From Nitrososphaerales archaeon (GTDB taxonomy: Archaea; Thermoproteota; Nitrososphaeria; Nitrososphaerales; Gagatemarchaeaceae), in the NCBI GenBank assembly GCA_032906765.1, contig JAJTZB010000004.1, forward strand, positions 62,001-126,000: a stretch of 64,000 nt of DNA, given 5' to 3'. The notes beneath the pieces were generated by a model. The model saw only the letters and a list, made by a program, of their open reading frames with translations, did not search any database and was not told the origin of the DNA. Below are positions 16,156 to 23,133 of the stretch, one piece after another (the first letter of the stretch is position 1; every line of letters starts with the position of its first letter). The translations under genes were made by a program, and so were the position numbers.

Positions 16156-16395
16156 TTGACGTACGAACTCGCTTGCTCGAAGTGCGGGCACACCATCTAC
16201 TCGGGCTTCGAGCTGAGATACTCGGATGACATCCTGAAGTCGTCCAGATACCCTTGCAGGGTGCTCGGCGCCGTGCTTGACCCAAAGAAAATCAAGGTTG
16301 AAGTTAAGGCAAGAAGGGCTTGCGCAACCGCAATCGTCACTAGAACTGGCAGGATATTGACTAACTTGATTTGGAGCGTCTGTACCTCTGTATGA
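16156..16395 (+). pseudogene. Degenerate duplicate of a zinc-ribbon gene
   Basis: The start MTYELACSKCGHTIYSGFEL (TTG 16156) is clearly paralogous to MTYQVLCSTCGCTLYSGFSL at 16971, including the same TTG start. The second metal pair is broken: where the intact copy has CKKCGAKLS, this one reads CRVLGAVLD. The tail afterwards is unrelated to the paralogue and runs into the convergent gene at 16361. A four-Cys ribbon cannot form, so this is most likely a decaying copy. Confidence 0.6.
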
Positions 16396-16729
16396 TCGAG
16401 AGTTGATACACGAATACAGAAAGAAACAGCATTACGATGAATTGGCGAACATCAAATTGAACACCAAGAAACGAATCCAGGCTTCCCAAGGCGTACCATT
16501 CTATTACGCCTGCCATGACGATTGCAACCACGGAATCGAGTATGACTCGCCTTGGCGAACTGGGAGTCTGAGCAGTCGGCAGCTCGAGCACGCAATTTTC
16601 ACTGCCACGCACGTGCTCCTTATGCGTTTCACACCATATCCCGTCGCAATGCAAGCATCTGAAATATTCATGACCGCTGCCAATCAGTCTGCCAACACAT
16701 GCTTCGAACTCCCACTTGTGCTCTCTCAT
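16361..16729 (-). CDS. Zinc-finger protein with two transmembrane helices
   Basis: This 122-residue protein has a Cys/His cluster (ACVGRLIGSG; FRCLHCDGIWCETHKEHV; ENCVLE) in the N-terminal half and two hydrophobic helices at the C-terminus (VILDSVVAIVMAGVIEW and FIVMLFLSVFVYQLSII). The metal-binding part would lie in the cytoplasm or at the membrane face. The ATG overlaps the stop of a 61-residue upstream gene (ATGA, 16726-16729), so the two are coupled. The family is unrecognised. Confidence 0.65.
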   Translation of the reverse strand: MREHKWEFEACVGRLIGSGHEYFRCLHCDGIWCETHKEHVRGSENCVLELPTAQTPSSPRRVILDSVVAIVMAGVIEWYALGSLDSFLGVQFDVRQFIVMLFLSVFVYQLSIIQRYRRSKSS

Positions 16730-16911
16730 TCATTGTCAATTGTTTTCCTTCCAACCTCATAAGTGTTCTTCAGGCTTGTGTGCATTGAGAGGAACCTCTT
16801 GTTTACCACTCTCGGTTCAAGCTTGACAGACGACGGAATCCCCTTACTCTCCTCAGTTCTTCGTCGTTGCTTGCTCTCTCCCTCTCCAGTCCCTGCTGAC
16901 TTACGGGTCAA
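16726..16911 (-). CDS. Hypothetical small basic protein coupled to the zinc-finger membrane protein
   Basis: This 61-residue ORF starts at TTG 16911 (MTRKSAGTGEGESKQRRRTE). It is hydrophilic and basic, and ends in an ATGA overlap with the next gene. A TATTAAG box on the minus strand (16930-16936) lies about 20-25 bp upstream of the TTG, which fits a leaderless transcript and supports the gene. No family is recognised. Confidence 0.45.
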   Translation of the reverse strand: MTRKSAGTGEGESKQRRRTEESKGIPSSVKLEPRVVNKRFLSMHTSLKNTYEVGRKTIDNE

Positions 16912-16929
16912 TCGAACTCGCTCGGAACC

Positions 16930-16936
16930 CTTAATA
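16930..16936. promoter_or_regulatory. Shared TATA-like box for divergent small genes
   Basis: CTTAATA (plus) / TATTAAG (minus) lies about 20 bp upstream of the minus-strand TTG at 16911 and about 35 bp upstream of the plus-strand TTG at 16971. Confidence 0.5.
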
Positions 16937-16970
16937 TCGCGTTCGGGTTATTTTCCTTGCCGATTCTGGC

Positions 16971-17192
16971 TTGACATATCAGGTTCTATGTTCAACATGC
17001 GGTTGCACACTCTACTCCGGGTTCAGCCTTAGGAACCCAGCGGACGTCCTGAAGCCGTTGGGCTTCAGGTGCAAGAAGTGCGGAGCGAAGCTCTCGAGAG
17101 ATCATTTCAAGGTCGATGTTTGGAGGTCGGAGGATGTCATTACGTCGGCGGAGCAGCCGCAGCTTCTTCCATTCGCTCAGGCACCGAAGTGA
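16971..17192 (+). CDS. Small zinc-ribbon protein
   Basis: This 73-residue protein starts at TTG 16971. It has two CxxC pairs, LCSTCGCTLYSG (about 7-10) and FRCKKCGAKLS (about 33-36), making a classic zinc ribbon, followed by DHFKVDVWR and a variable tail. It is the intact paralogue of the degenerate copy at 16156. Archaea have many such stand-alone ribbons that bind nucleic acid or protein partners; no specific role can be given. Confidence 0.75.
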   Translation: MTYQVLCSTCGCTLYSGFSLRNPADVLKPLGFRCKKCGAKLSRDHFKVDVWRSEDVITSAEQPQLLPFAQAPK

Positions 17193-17385
17193 CGCCAGAG
17201 CGCTTCGGCCTCCCCAGTCGCGCGCTTCGATTAGCCGACCGCGTTCTTCTTACCGCGTCGCTGAGCTTCATGGCAACCTCGGCCAAGGCCCACAAACGTG
17301 AGCGCTGGCTGACACCTGTCAGGGGCCTTCGGAATGATTGGCACGGGCTTGTGTATATACGTGGAGACGAGAGACCAGGAGAAAG

Positions 17386-17583
17386 ATGAGCCGCGATGGG
17401 CTTCCTTCAACGAGCCCGCTGGGACCGCTAACCTACAGGTGTCGGTACTGCGGGCAGGTGGTGAAGCTGGAGGACCAGGCCGGGAATGTTACCCTAGCGA
17501 ACATAGCTGTAATCGAACCCGATGGATCAGTGCACAAGGCTTGCAGGAGGTGCGCGAACCTTCCACTTAAGGTGCGGAGATGA
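17386..17583 (+). CDS. Small zinc-ribbon protein
   Basis: From ATG 17386 the product is 65 residues: TYRCRYCGQVVKLED ... HKACRRCANLPLK. Two CxxC pairs about 30 residues apart form a zinc ribbon with a short beta hairpin between (NVTLANIAVIEPDGSV). A GAAAG lies just before the ATG. It is the third ribbon gene in this cluster. The function is unknown. Confidence 0.7.
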   Translation: MSRDGLPSTSPLGPLTYRCRYCGQVVKLEDQAGNVTLANIAVIEPDGSVHKACRRCANLPLKVRR

Positions 17584-17817
17584 GCTGGAACCTAGAGTCG
17601 GTTCATCCAAACTTGAGCGCCGCTGCCCAAATGACCCTCCTACCATCGCACGAAATCCATTCCAACCCATGTTACTGGAGGCCTTCCCTTCCGGCAGCGC
17701 CGTTCGTTGTTTGCCGTGGGTTTCCGTCAGCCCTGTCAGGCGTTGAGCAGGGAAACCCCCCAAGACCCTCTGTAGAAACTCGATGTTCCTGCAGCATACG
17801 TTAACCCTGCCCGCCTC

Positions 17818-18315
17818 TCATCTCACAACAAGAACTGAGCAGTGTGCGTGCGTGACAACTCCGCTCGATACGCTGCCCAGCAACATCCTCTTGAACCCCG
17901 TCAGACCCCTTGTGCCGAGGACTATGAGGTCGATGTCGTTCGCAAGGGCGTACTCGGTTATGGCTTGGACAGCAGACGCCGCCTTCAGCACTTCCCCTGT
18001 CACCTCGGCCCCTTCCCCTTTGGCGATGCCGACTGCCTTACCTACTAACTCTTCGGCCCTCTTCTTCGCGGTTTCTTCTACGGCCTCCATGCCGGCAACG
18101 GGTATCATGGTTCCCATAGCTGCATAGACTGGCGAGGAGAAGACGTTGACCACGACAACTCCCGCGTCATACTTCCTAGCCAGCACGCAGGCAACGCCGA
18201 GAGCCTCGGTGGAGTGTTCCGACCCGTCGAACCCAACCAGTATCTTCCTGAATCCTTCCTGGCTCGGATGCTCAGACTCACTTTTCTGAGATGGACTCGA
18301 CCTTTCATCCATCAT
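17818..18315 (-). CDS. Universal stress protein (UspA family)
   Basis: From ATG 18315 the product is 165 residues: FRKILVGFDGSEHSTEALGVA at the N-terminus and the ATP-binding signature GTRGLTGFKRMLLGSVSSGVV near the C-terminus (G-x2-G-x9-G-S). An N-terminal 18-residue Ser/Glu-rich extension precedes the domain. A TATATGG stretch just upstream could be the TATA box. UspA proteins bind ATP or AMP and act in stress survival; no partner is coded nearby. Confidence 0.9.
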   Translation of the reverse strand: MMDERSSPSQKSESEHPSQEGFRKILVGFDGSEHSTEALGVACVLARKYDAGVVVVNVFSSPVYAAMGTMIPVAGMEAVEETAKKRAEELVGKAVGIAKGEGAEVTGEVLKAASAVQAITEYALANDIDLIVLGTRGLTGFKRMLLGSVSSGVVTHAHCSVLVVR

Positions 18316-18420
18316 GCCATATACAAGCAATGGAAGCTCCCTTAATAAGCGGGACCGCACTTCCATTCTCTATCCATCGCGCAGCGACGCAACCGTCTGG
18401 TGAACTCGGCCATGGGTATA

Positions 18421-18546
18421 TTACCCCCTGAAAATCCTGCGCATACTCGGAGGCTCAAGCGGGTGCCTTATCGTCTCTTGGTTCACGCCGAACCTCTGCG
18501 CCTGCCTTCTGAGCCCTCGGCACTCCTCCAGGTATAGCCGCTTCAT
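18421..18546 (-). CDS. Hypothetical 41-residue basic protein
   Basis: MKRLYLEECRGLRRQAQRFG continues with VNQETIRHPLEPPSMRRIFRG. The frame stays open for another 45 or so codons upstream (Pro/Gln/Ser rich, ending LDEKD before this ATG) without a clear start, so the protein could be longer. The composition is protein-like. No family is recognised. Confidence 0.4.
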   Translation of the reverse strand: MKRLYLEECRGLRRQAQRFGVNQETIRHPLEPPSMRRIFRG

Positions 18547-18786
18547 GTCCTTTTCATCTAATGGTTTGGGCGGCTCTTGCAGAGGCTTCCCGCTGCTTCC
18601 TTGTGCTGCTGATGGTTGCGTTGGTGTACAAATGGGGAAGGGCTCGGATAAGGATCGCCATGTAGCCGGGTGTCAGGGTTTCAGTGAATCTCCTGCAGCG
18701 AAGCCTTCATCTTCTTCTCCTCATCTCCCTAGCTTCTTTCGTCGAGCCGCCTCCTCCTTGGCATCGAACTTGCCCAGAGGAGCTTC

Positions 18787-18986
18787 CTACTCCACCCAAC
18801 CGTAATGAATCTCGAGAGTCCTCTTGGCTATCCTTTCAAGCTCCTTATTCCTCTGCTTGAGCCTTACCGAGAGGTTCCACCTGTCGAGTGCCACCACTCG
18901 AACTCGCCGTACTTTTTGCGCGCATCGATGGCGCCTTCCATGGCATTCTCGTCCCCGAAGATGCCCCGTATCTCCCAATCCGCCAT
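18787..18986 (-). pseudogene. Frameshifted small conserved-looking gene
   Basis: One frame begins MADWEIRGIFGDENAMEGAI and runs DARKKYGEFEW. An overlapping frame continues VVALDRWNLSVRLKQRNKEL and ends ERIAKRTLEIHYGWVE. Joined at GAG-TGGTGG near 18895, they read as one globular protein of about 66 residues, so one base has probably been lost. The family is not recognised. Its start codon overlaps the opposite-strand ATG at 18985. Confidence 0.45.
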
Positions 18987-19077
18987 GAGGAAGACCTTCG
19001 CCCTTCAGCAATCGCTAGAGAAGCTGATCAAGAGCTCGTACCCGGTGTTTTCTGGTTCGTTACGCAACTTTCCTACC

Positions 19078-19743
19078 ATGATGTCAATAAGTCCGCTCGT
19101 CCAAGGAAGAGATGTGTTCGGAGACGAGGCATACAAGGAACTGTCCAGTAGGATATCGAGTCAACTCGCCGGATTCGCCGACCCCAAAAGCCTTAGACAC
19201 AATCCGGCAGAAAGGCTGAGACAAAGATCAACACTAGACACGCTAATCCGTTATTCCAACGACATAGGAGCCGACAAAGAATTGGTGGGGTTGGTATCCA
19301 TTACTGCGAAGCTTCTTGGAAGCATGAATGAGCGTGAGTTGGTCAAGCGTTCTCTCGAAGCATACGCTGCGGCGATCACCAGAAGCAGGCTGCTGAGAGA
19401 CTATGTCAAGACACGTCCCGTTGGCAAGTACACGGGGGAGCCTGCTGACTATCTGATGGAATGTGTGTTGCCAAACTATGCAGGCATAATCAATCTGTTG
19501 GTCTCTTTTTATTGCCTCCTTGACTTCCTGTCCAAGTTCGAACAAAGTTCTCGATATCCTGACGGACCACGGGTTCCTCGTTCACTGTTGTCATATCTGG
19601 ACGAGGTGGAAAACGGCATCCGACGTTACTACAGTTTTGTCTTAACAATCTACAAGGAGGACGGTATCACTGACATCGTAGACCATCGATTCTTTCGCGG
19701 TATGAAACCTAGGCCCCCGCCTGGACAACGCAATCGTACCTAG
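19078..19743 (+). CDS. Hypothetical alpha-helical protein
   Basis: From ATG 19078 the product is 221 residues and mostly helical: GRDVFGDEAYKELSSRISSQ, LDTLIRYSNDIGADKELVG, NERELVKRSLEAYAAAITR and AGIINLLVSFYCLLDFL. There are no Cys/His metal clusters and no clear membrane helices apart from one hydrophobic stretch. The frame is open to 18805, but the upstream part overlaps the frameshifted gene on the other strand and looks non-coding; ATG 18985 is an alternative start. No family is recognised. It stands at the left edge of the accessory island. Confidence 0.5.
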   Translation: MMSISPLVQGRDVFGDEAYKELSSRISSQLAGFADPKSLRHNPAERLRQRSTLDTLIRYSNDIGADKELVGLVSITAKLLGSMNERELVKRSLEAYAAAITRSRLLRDYVKTRPVGKYTGEPADYLMECVLPNYAGIINLLVSFYCLLDFLSKFEQSSRYPDGPRVPRSLLSYLDEVENGIRRYYSFVLTIYKEDGITDIVDHRFFRGMKPRPPPGQRNRT

Positions 19744-19778
19744 CCCATTGAACGCGAATCATCTCAAGAGCGGGGCAT

Positions 19779-19851
19779 CCGTATAGACCGTGAAAATGGT
19801 GCAAAAAACACACTAGGAGGGAGAGTATTATTCAGCGGCAACTCTCTACGG
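19779..19851 (+). repeat. ~73-nt dispersed repeat, copy 1
   Basis: It begins CCGTATAGACC and ends TCTACGG, with an AAAAAACACACTAGG core. Terminal CCGTA/TACGG are inverted repeats. It shares ends, core and length with the copy at 20021. Confidence 0.65.
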
Positions 19852-19908
19852 CTGACCGTGCTCTTCAGAAGGCCTAATGGACATCGGTGTCAATGGCGCA
19901 GGAAGCGG

Positions 19909-19981
19909 CCGTATATCCCCAGGAAGAGACCCGACAAACACACTAGGGACTGGAGAATAACCAAGCCGTCGGTACCTACGA
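19909..19981 (+). repeat. ~73-nt dispersed repeat, copy 2 (diverged)
   Basis: It begins CCGTATATCC, has the core ACAAACACACTAGGGA and AAGCCG, and ends CCTACGA. It is the most diverged of the three copies, and its right end has lost the final G of TACGG. Confidence 0.5.
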
Positions 19982-20020
19982 CCGTCCCTGTTTAACCAAC
20001 AATCATGCAATCGCAGCAAT

Positions 20021-20093
20021 CCGTATAGACCCAGAAATCGGTCCAAAAAAAACACAATGGGGGAGGCATTAATACAGCCGCAATCATCTACGG
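20021..20093 (+). repeat. ~73-nt dispersed repeat, copy 3
   Basis: It begins CCGTATAGACC (ATCCGTA with one more flank), has the core CAAAAAAAACACAATGG and CAGCCGC, and ends TCTACGG(AT). ATCCGTA at 20019 and TACGGAT ending at 20095 make a 7-bp inverted repeat. A GACC...GGTC mini-hairpin follows the left end. Confidence 0.65.
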
Positions 20094-20109
20094 ATGCCCC
20101 AGTCAGCCT

Positions 20110-20736
20110 CTATCTTACGAACGCATCTTGGTCGATGTTACAGTATTGACAGTGAAGGCAGAACACGCCGACGGGCCCGAGCCTCATTTGGCGGGCTCCT
20201 GGCCCCTGACCCTCACTGGCGACCGACACCAGCCTCTGGGCGTACAAGGAAACCAGACTTTCCATTACGACACCCTGCTTCAGCTCGGCTGGGCATGGAC
20301 CCAGGTGCTTCGACTTCCAGGGTCTGGCCCTCAGAGCGTCGATGGTCAGCGCAGTGCGGTCAATCGTCTCCCCTATGACCACCTCTCTCGATTTGAGATA
20401 TCCGAGGACCATCTCGACCTCGGAGCTGAAGACGTGTGGGACTCGGTTCCGCCTACGTCTGAGTTCCGTCAGCAGTTCGGCCGTAACTAGGGGGCCCGTC
20501 CTCAGGGCGTCGACAACGCTCGTTGCCAGCGCCGAAGGCAAGTTGGGCGGGACAGACGCAAGTCTGTAGCGAGGTAGGATGACGTGATTCAACGAATCGC
20601 ATTCTGTGCAGGTCCAGAAGATCTGGAACCAACTCGAGATACCGGCCGACTCGGTCTTCACGTAGAGCGTCCTGTGGTGCGTCATCGTTCCACAATTCGG
20701 ACAGAGCCTCGTCCTAAGCCCTCGAAGCTTGGTCAC
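20110..20736 (-). CDS. Zinc-ribbon / winged-helix-like hypothetical protein
   Basis: This 208-residue protein has an N-terminal ribbon (RLCPNCGTMTHHRTLYVKT ... FWTCTECDSLNHVILP, about 11-57). A helical segment follows that could be a winged helix (LATSVVDALRTGPLVTAELL, HVFSSEVEMVLGYLKSREVV). A C-terminal Cys/His group (FCLHCQYCN) may add a second metal site. No family is recognised. The layout suggests a DNA-binding regulator. The gene lies between the three 73-nt repeats and the iteron array. Confidence 0.6.
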   Translation of the reverse strand: MTKLRGLRTRLCPNCGTMTHHRTLYVKTESAGISSWFQIFWTCTECDSLNHVILPRYRLASVPPNLPSALATSVVDALRTGPLVTAELLTELRRRRNRVPHVFSSEVEMVLGYLKSREVVIGETIDRTALTIDALRARPWKSKHLGPCPAELKQGVVMESLVSLYAQRLVSVASEGQGPGARQMRLGPVGVFCLHCQYCNIDQDAFVR

Positions 20737-20898
20737 AGAATCCTTAGCTTGCGGATGTTATAACGCACCGAGTGCGCGGCTTCTGATTCGGGGCATCGTC
20801 CCGATGACACTGTCGTTCAGGCATGGCCGAAGCTATCGCTTCTTGGACGGCACGCTCCTACTGGAACGGACCTCTGTTTTTCGGTGGGGGGGTTGGTT

Positions 20899-20914
20899 TG
20901 CTAATGAATTAGCA
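20899..20914. promoter_or_regulatory. Perfect palindrome TGCTAAT-GA-ATTAGCA
   Basis: The 7-bp arms are perfectly complementary around a 2-bp centre. It lies about 20 bp upstream of a TATTTAA box and 71 bp upstream of the first iteron, and is a candidate operator or part of an origin/centromere. Confidence 0.6.
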
Positions 20915-20984
20915 CGCTAGGAGTGGGTGGGAGTATTTAACGCGGGACGGACTTGTAGGCGTTCTAACGGGTTTGGGAGCAAGG

Positions 20985-21100
20985 GGGTGACATCCCAGCC
21001 GCAAAGGGTGACATCGCCTGGAGCCAAGGGTGACATCCACCGACGGAAGGGTGACATGCCGCAGGCCACAGGGTGACATCCAGAACCCAAAGGGTGACAT
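20985..21100 (+). repeat. Iteron array, six direct copies of GGGTGACAT at 21/22-bp spacing
   Basis: Exact GGGTGACAT copies start at 20985, 21006, 21028, 21049, 21071 and 21092. Spacings are 21, 22, 21, 22, 21 bp, i.e. two turns of B-DNA, so all sites face the same side of the helix. Most copies are preceded by A/AA and followed by C. Intervening bases are not conserved. Confidence 0.88.
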
Positions 21101-21105
21101 CTGCG

Positions 21106-21229
21106 ATGTCCACTTTGGCCGCTGAAGAAGTCTTGATATGTCCACATTGAAGAGGGCGACAGCTTCGGCATGTCCACTTTGGTGTTGGATGTCCACCTTG
21201 TCGTGTCCACTTTGGCCGCTGATGTCCAC
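21106..21229 (-). repeat. Iteron array, six related copies in opposite orientation (ATGTCCAC, plus-strand reading)
   Basis: Copies start at 21106, 21138, 21170, 21189, 21203 (GTGTCCAC) and 21222. Spacings are 32, 32, 19, 14 and 19 bp. Read on the minus strand the full site is CCAAAGTGGACATC, against CCAAAGGGTGACATC for the first block, so these are related sites in inverse orientation. A 19-bp exact repeat (TGTCCACTTTGGCCGCTGA) occurs at 21107-21125 and 21204-21222. Confidence 0.85.
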
Positions 21230-21507
21230 CTTGGTCAAGAGTCAAGCGTTGAACCTCGGTTCCAGATTCAAGGGTTGACGCTGAAGCCGCCATGACTATC
21301 ACAACCGTTCACCGGGCGCCGTTTGACTAGGCCTTCTCACGCGAATGTCCAAGTTTGCAAGAAGTTGGTGCCAATCAGTAGAGACCAAGACCAATCGTAT
21401 CAGGGTTGCGAGCGGACGAGGGAATCGTCACTTTCGTTCACCTCTCCCGCCGATATCTTGCTTTCGGGCTAGTTGCGTAAAAGGACGGGGGTTTGCGACG
21501 GAGCATC

Positions 21508-22668
21508 ATGACCGCAGCCGAACTGAAGGCGATACCCCTCAGGCTGGTCGAGCCGCACCCGAAGACCGTTGTGAGATTCAGGTACAGGGTCGAGCCGCTG
21601 GCCGCCCTAATCAAGTCTGCTGCCGACGAGGACACCCCCAACGGACAGCTCGAGCCCGGGCGCGTCGTCCCCCGGGGCGACGGGAAGGAGGGCTACTGGG
21701 TCTACATCGGCGTCAAGCGCTACTGCGCCCTGAAGCTTCTCCATGAACAGACCGGGGAAGAGAGGTTCGCGGTGTTCTACGCGTACGTCGACAAGGGCGA
21801 CAACTCCCTCTTGCGGCTGTTCGTCAGGGCGAAGAGCGAGAACGAGGACGAGAAGGGAGAGAGGGAGGGCTTCTCTATCCTGGAGGAGATTTCAGGCATC
21901 GGGAGGATCAATGACTCGATCCGCCCCGGCGAGCTCAGCGTGGACCTGAGACGCCTCTACGACCTCGCGGGCAGGCTGGGCGAGGGGAGGCTCAGGAAGC
22001 TCTACGAGGTGGAGAAGGCCACCGACTTCAGGTTCAGGCTGGGCCACCTCGAAAAGCTCTGCAAAATCGAGGACGAGAGGGAGTTCTGTCTGGCTTCTGC
22101 TTCGACGGCTGGCTTCCGTTTCCGCGAGGACAAGGTGGAGGACGCTGCGAAGGCGAAGGACTCCGCCTACATCTTTCGGTGGTTCAACGACGTCTTTCCC
22201 GAGTATGAGAAGCCAGCAGGTTCCGTCTCCGCTGTGAAAGTAGATCGCGCCAAGGGGCACGAGGAGAAGCTCGTACCCTATGAGGAGGGAGTCTTCATCG
22301 TGCGGTGTCCTGCGTGTGGGGCAGGGAACCTGATGGAGCTTCACATGGAGGCGGAGGCCACGCGGCTCCCGATCGAACCAGGCGGGGAGGAGTTCACCAC
22401 GACGCCCGAGGCCCTCGTCTGGTTCAGCGCTGGCTGCCACCACTGCGCCAAGGCATTCTACACCTTCGTCGAGCCGCTGGACAAGAAGAGGTACGCGGTC
22501 GGAGGGTCGCTCTCGGTAAAGCTCATGAAGCCGAAGGAGACCGCTGAACTGTTCGACCTAGGGGTGGCCTTCGCCGAGGAGAACGTTTGGCAGAAGATCA
22601 TGGACCAAAAGGTCGTGGGCCCGTTGAGCCTCCCACAGGGAAGGGGGAAGAAGGCGCGGAAGGTGTGA
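21508..22668 (+). CDS. ParB-like protein fused to a C-terminal zinc ribbon
   Basis: From ATG 21508, behind GGAG, the product is 386 residues. The N-terminus follows the ParB/Srx-like plan: IPLRLVEPHPKTVVRFRYRV, LAALIKSAADEDTPNGQLEP, GYWVYIGVKRYCALKLLHEQ (in place of the usual VxGxRRxxA). A helical middle contains ILEEISGIGRINDSI and LRRLYDLAGRLGEGRLRKLY. A C-terminal domain carries FIVRCPACGAGNLMEL and AGCHHCAKAFYTF, two CxxC pairs. ParB proteins bind centromere-like sites to segregate plasmids or chromosomes; some related proteins are regulators or nucleases. It sits right after the iteron array and 7 bp before a winged-helix gene. No ParA gene is in the window. The ParB assignment is by pattern and context. 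Confidence 0.6.
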   Translation: MTAAELKAIPLRLVEPHPKTVVRFRYRVEPLAALIKSAADEDTPNGQLEPGRVVPRGDGKEGYWVYIGVKRYCALKLLHEQTGEERFAVFYAYVDKGDNSLLRLFVRAKSENEDEKGEREGFSILEEISGIGRINDSIRPGELSVDLRRLYDLAGRLGEGRLRKLYEVEKATDFRFRLGHLEKLCKIEDEREFCLASASTAGFRFREDKVEDAAKAKDSAYIFRWFNDVFPEYEKPAGSVSAVKVDRAKGHEEKLVPYEEGVFIVRCPACGAGNLMELHMEAEATRLPIEPGGEEFTTTPEALVWFSAGCHHCAKAFYTFVEPLDKKRYAVGGSLSVKLMKPKETAELFDLGVAFAEENVWQKIMDQKVVGPLSLPQGRGKKARKV

Positions 22669-22675
22669 ATTCGGC

Positions 22676-23062
22676 GTGCCGAAGTCCGTGAGAGAAACGC
22701 TGACCGCGAGGATCGCTGTCGAGATGCTCGTGCAGGGCGTCGACTTCAGCTCGTCCCATGTCAGGGAACTACCTGCGAGCAGGAGCAGCGCGACCAGGAT
22801 CCTCCGGGCGCTAGCCGGCTCTGGCGTGATAATGAACAGCAGTGTCAGGGGCAAGGGCAAGTACCGCTTCACCGAAGAGTTTCTGAGTGCGGTGAGCCAG
22901 GATATTGCGGAAGGGATGCCCCGCGGGACCTTCCTTCACTACCCAGCCCTCAGGGTGTTCGACGTCTGTAGGATTGGGAGTTGGACGGAAGAGGAGCTGG
23001 AAGCTTACGTGGAGAGGCTGAGGAAGCACTGGCGGATAATGAGCACAAGGTGGGGGAAATAG
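22676..23062 (+). CDS. Winged-helix protein in operon with the ParB-like gene
   Basis: This 128-residue protein starts at GTG 22676, 7 bp after the ParB-like stop. A winged helix is visible: TARIAVEMLVQGVDFSSSHV, SRSSATRILRALAGSGVIMN, SVRGKGKYRFTEEF. The C-terminal part (WTEEELEAYVERLRKHWRIM) is helical and could dimerise. By context it may be the DNA-binding adaptor or autoregulator of the partition-like module, comparable in layout with the small AspA protein of the archaeal pNOB8 system. That comparison is an inference, with no sequence match claimed. Confidence 0.6.
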   Translation: MPKSVRETLTARIAVEMLVQGVDFSSSHVRELPASRSSATRILRALAGSGVIMNSSVRGKGKYRFTEEFLSAVSQDIAEGMPRGTFLHYPALRVFDVCRIGSWTEEELEAYVERLRKHWRIMSTRWGK

Positions 23063-23133
23063 CAACCGGTGTGCAAACTCTTCGGCGGAGAGCCGAGGTC
23101 CTAATCTATACGATGAATGACTGAACTACCCAT

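Larger units (their letters stand above)
20737..21507. other. 770-bp non-coding region holding palindrome, TATA-like box and iteron array
   Basis: The region carries the palindrome at 20899-20914, an AGTATTTAACG box at about 20932-20942, six direct iterons and six inverted-type iterons (20985-21229), then about 280 bp with no motif up to the ParB-like gene. Minus-strand open frames across the array only reflect the repeats. Confidence 0.6.

Noticed and set aside
16035-16229. 64-residue ORF overlapping the end of alba
   Set aside because: Its second half is the shifted frame of the zinc-ribbon duplicate, and the first half is low complexity; support is too weak.
20985-21229. CRISPR array
   Set aside because: Conserved units are only 8-15 bp with 12-bp or irregular gaps, two orientations and no cas genes; this is an iteron-type array.
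20909-21302. Minus-strand repetitive proteins across the iteron array
   Set aside because: Three overlapping frames are open at once because of the repeats; composition follows the DNA motif rather than a protein pattern.
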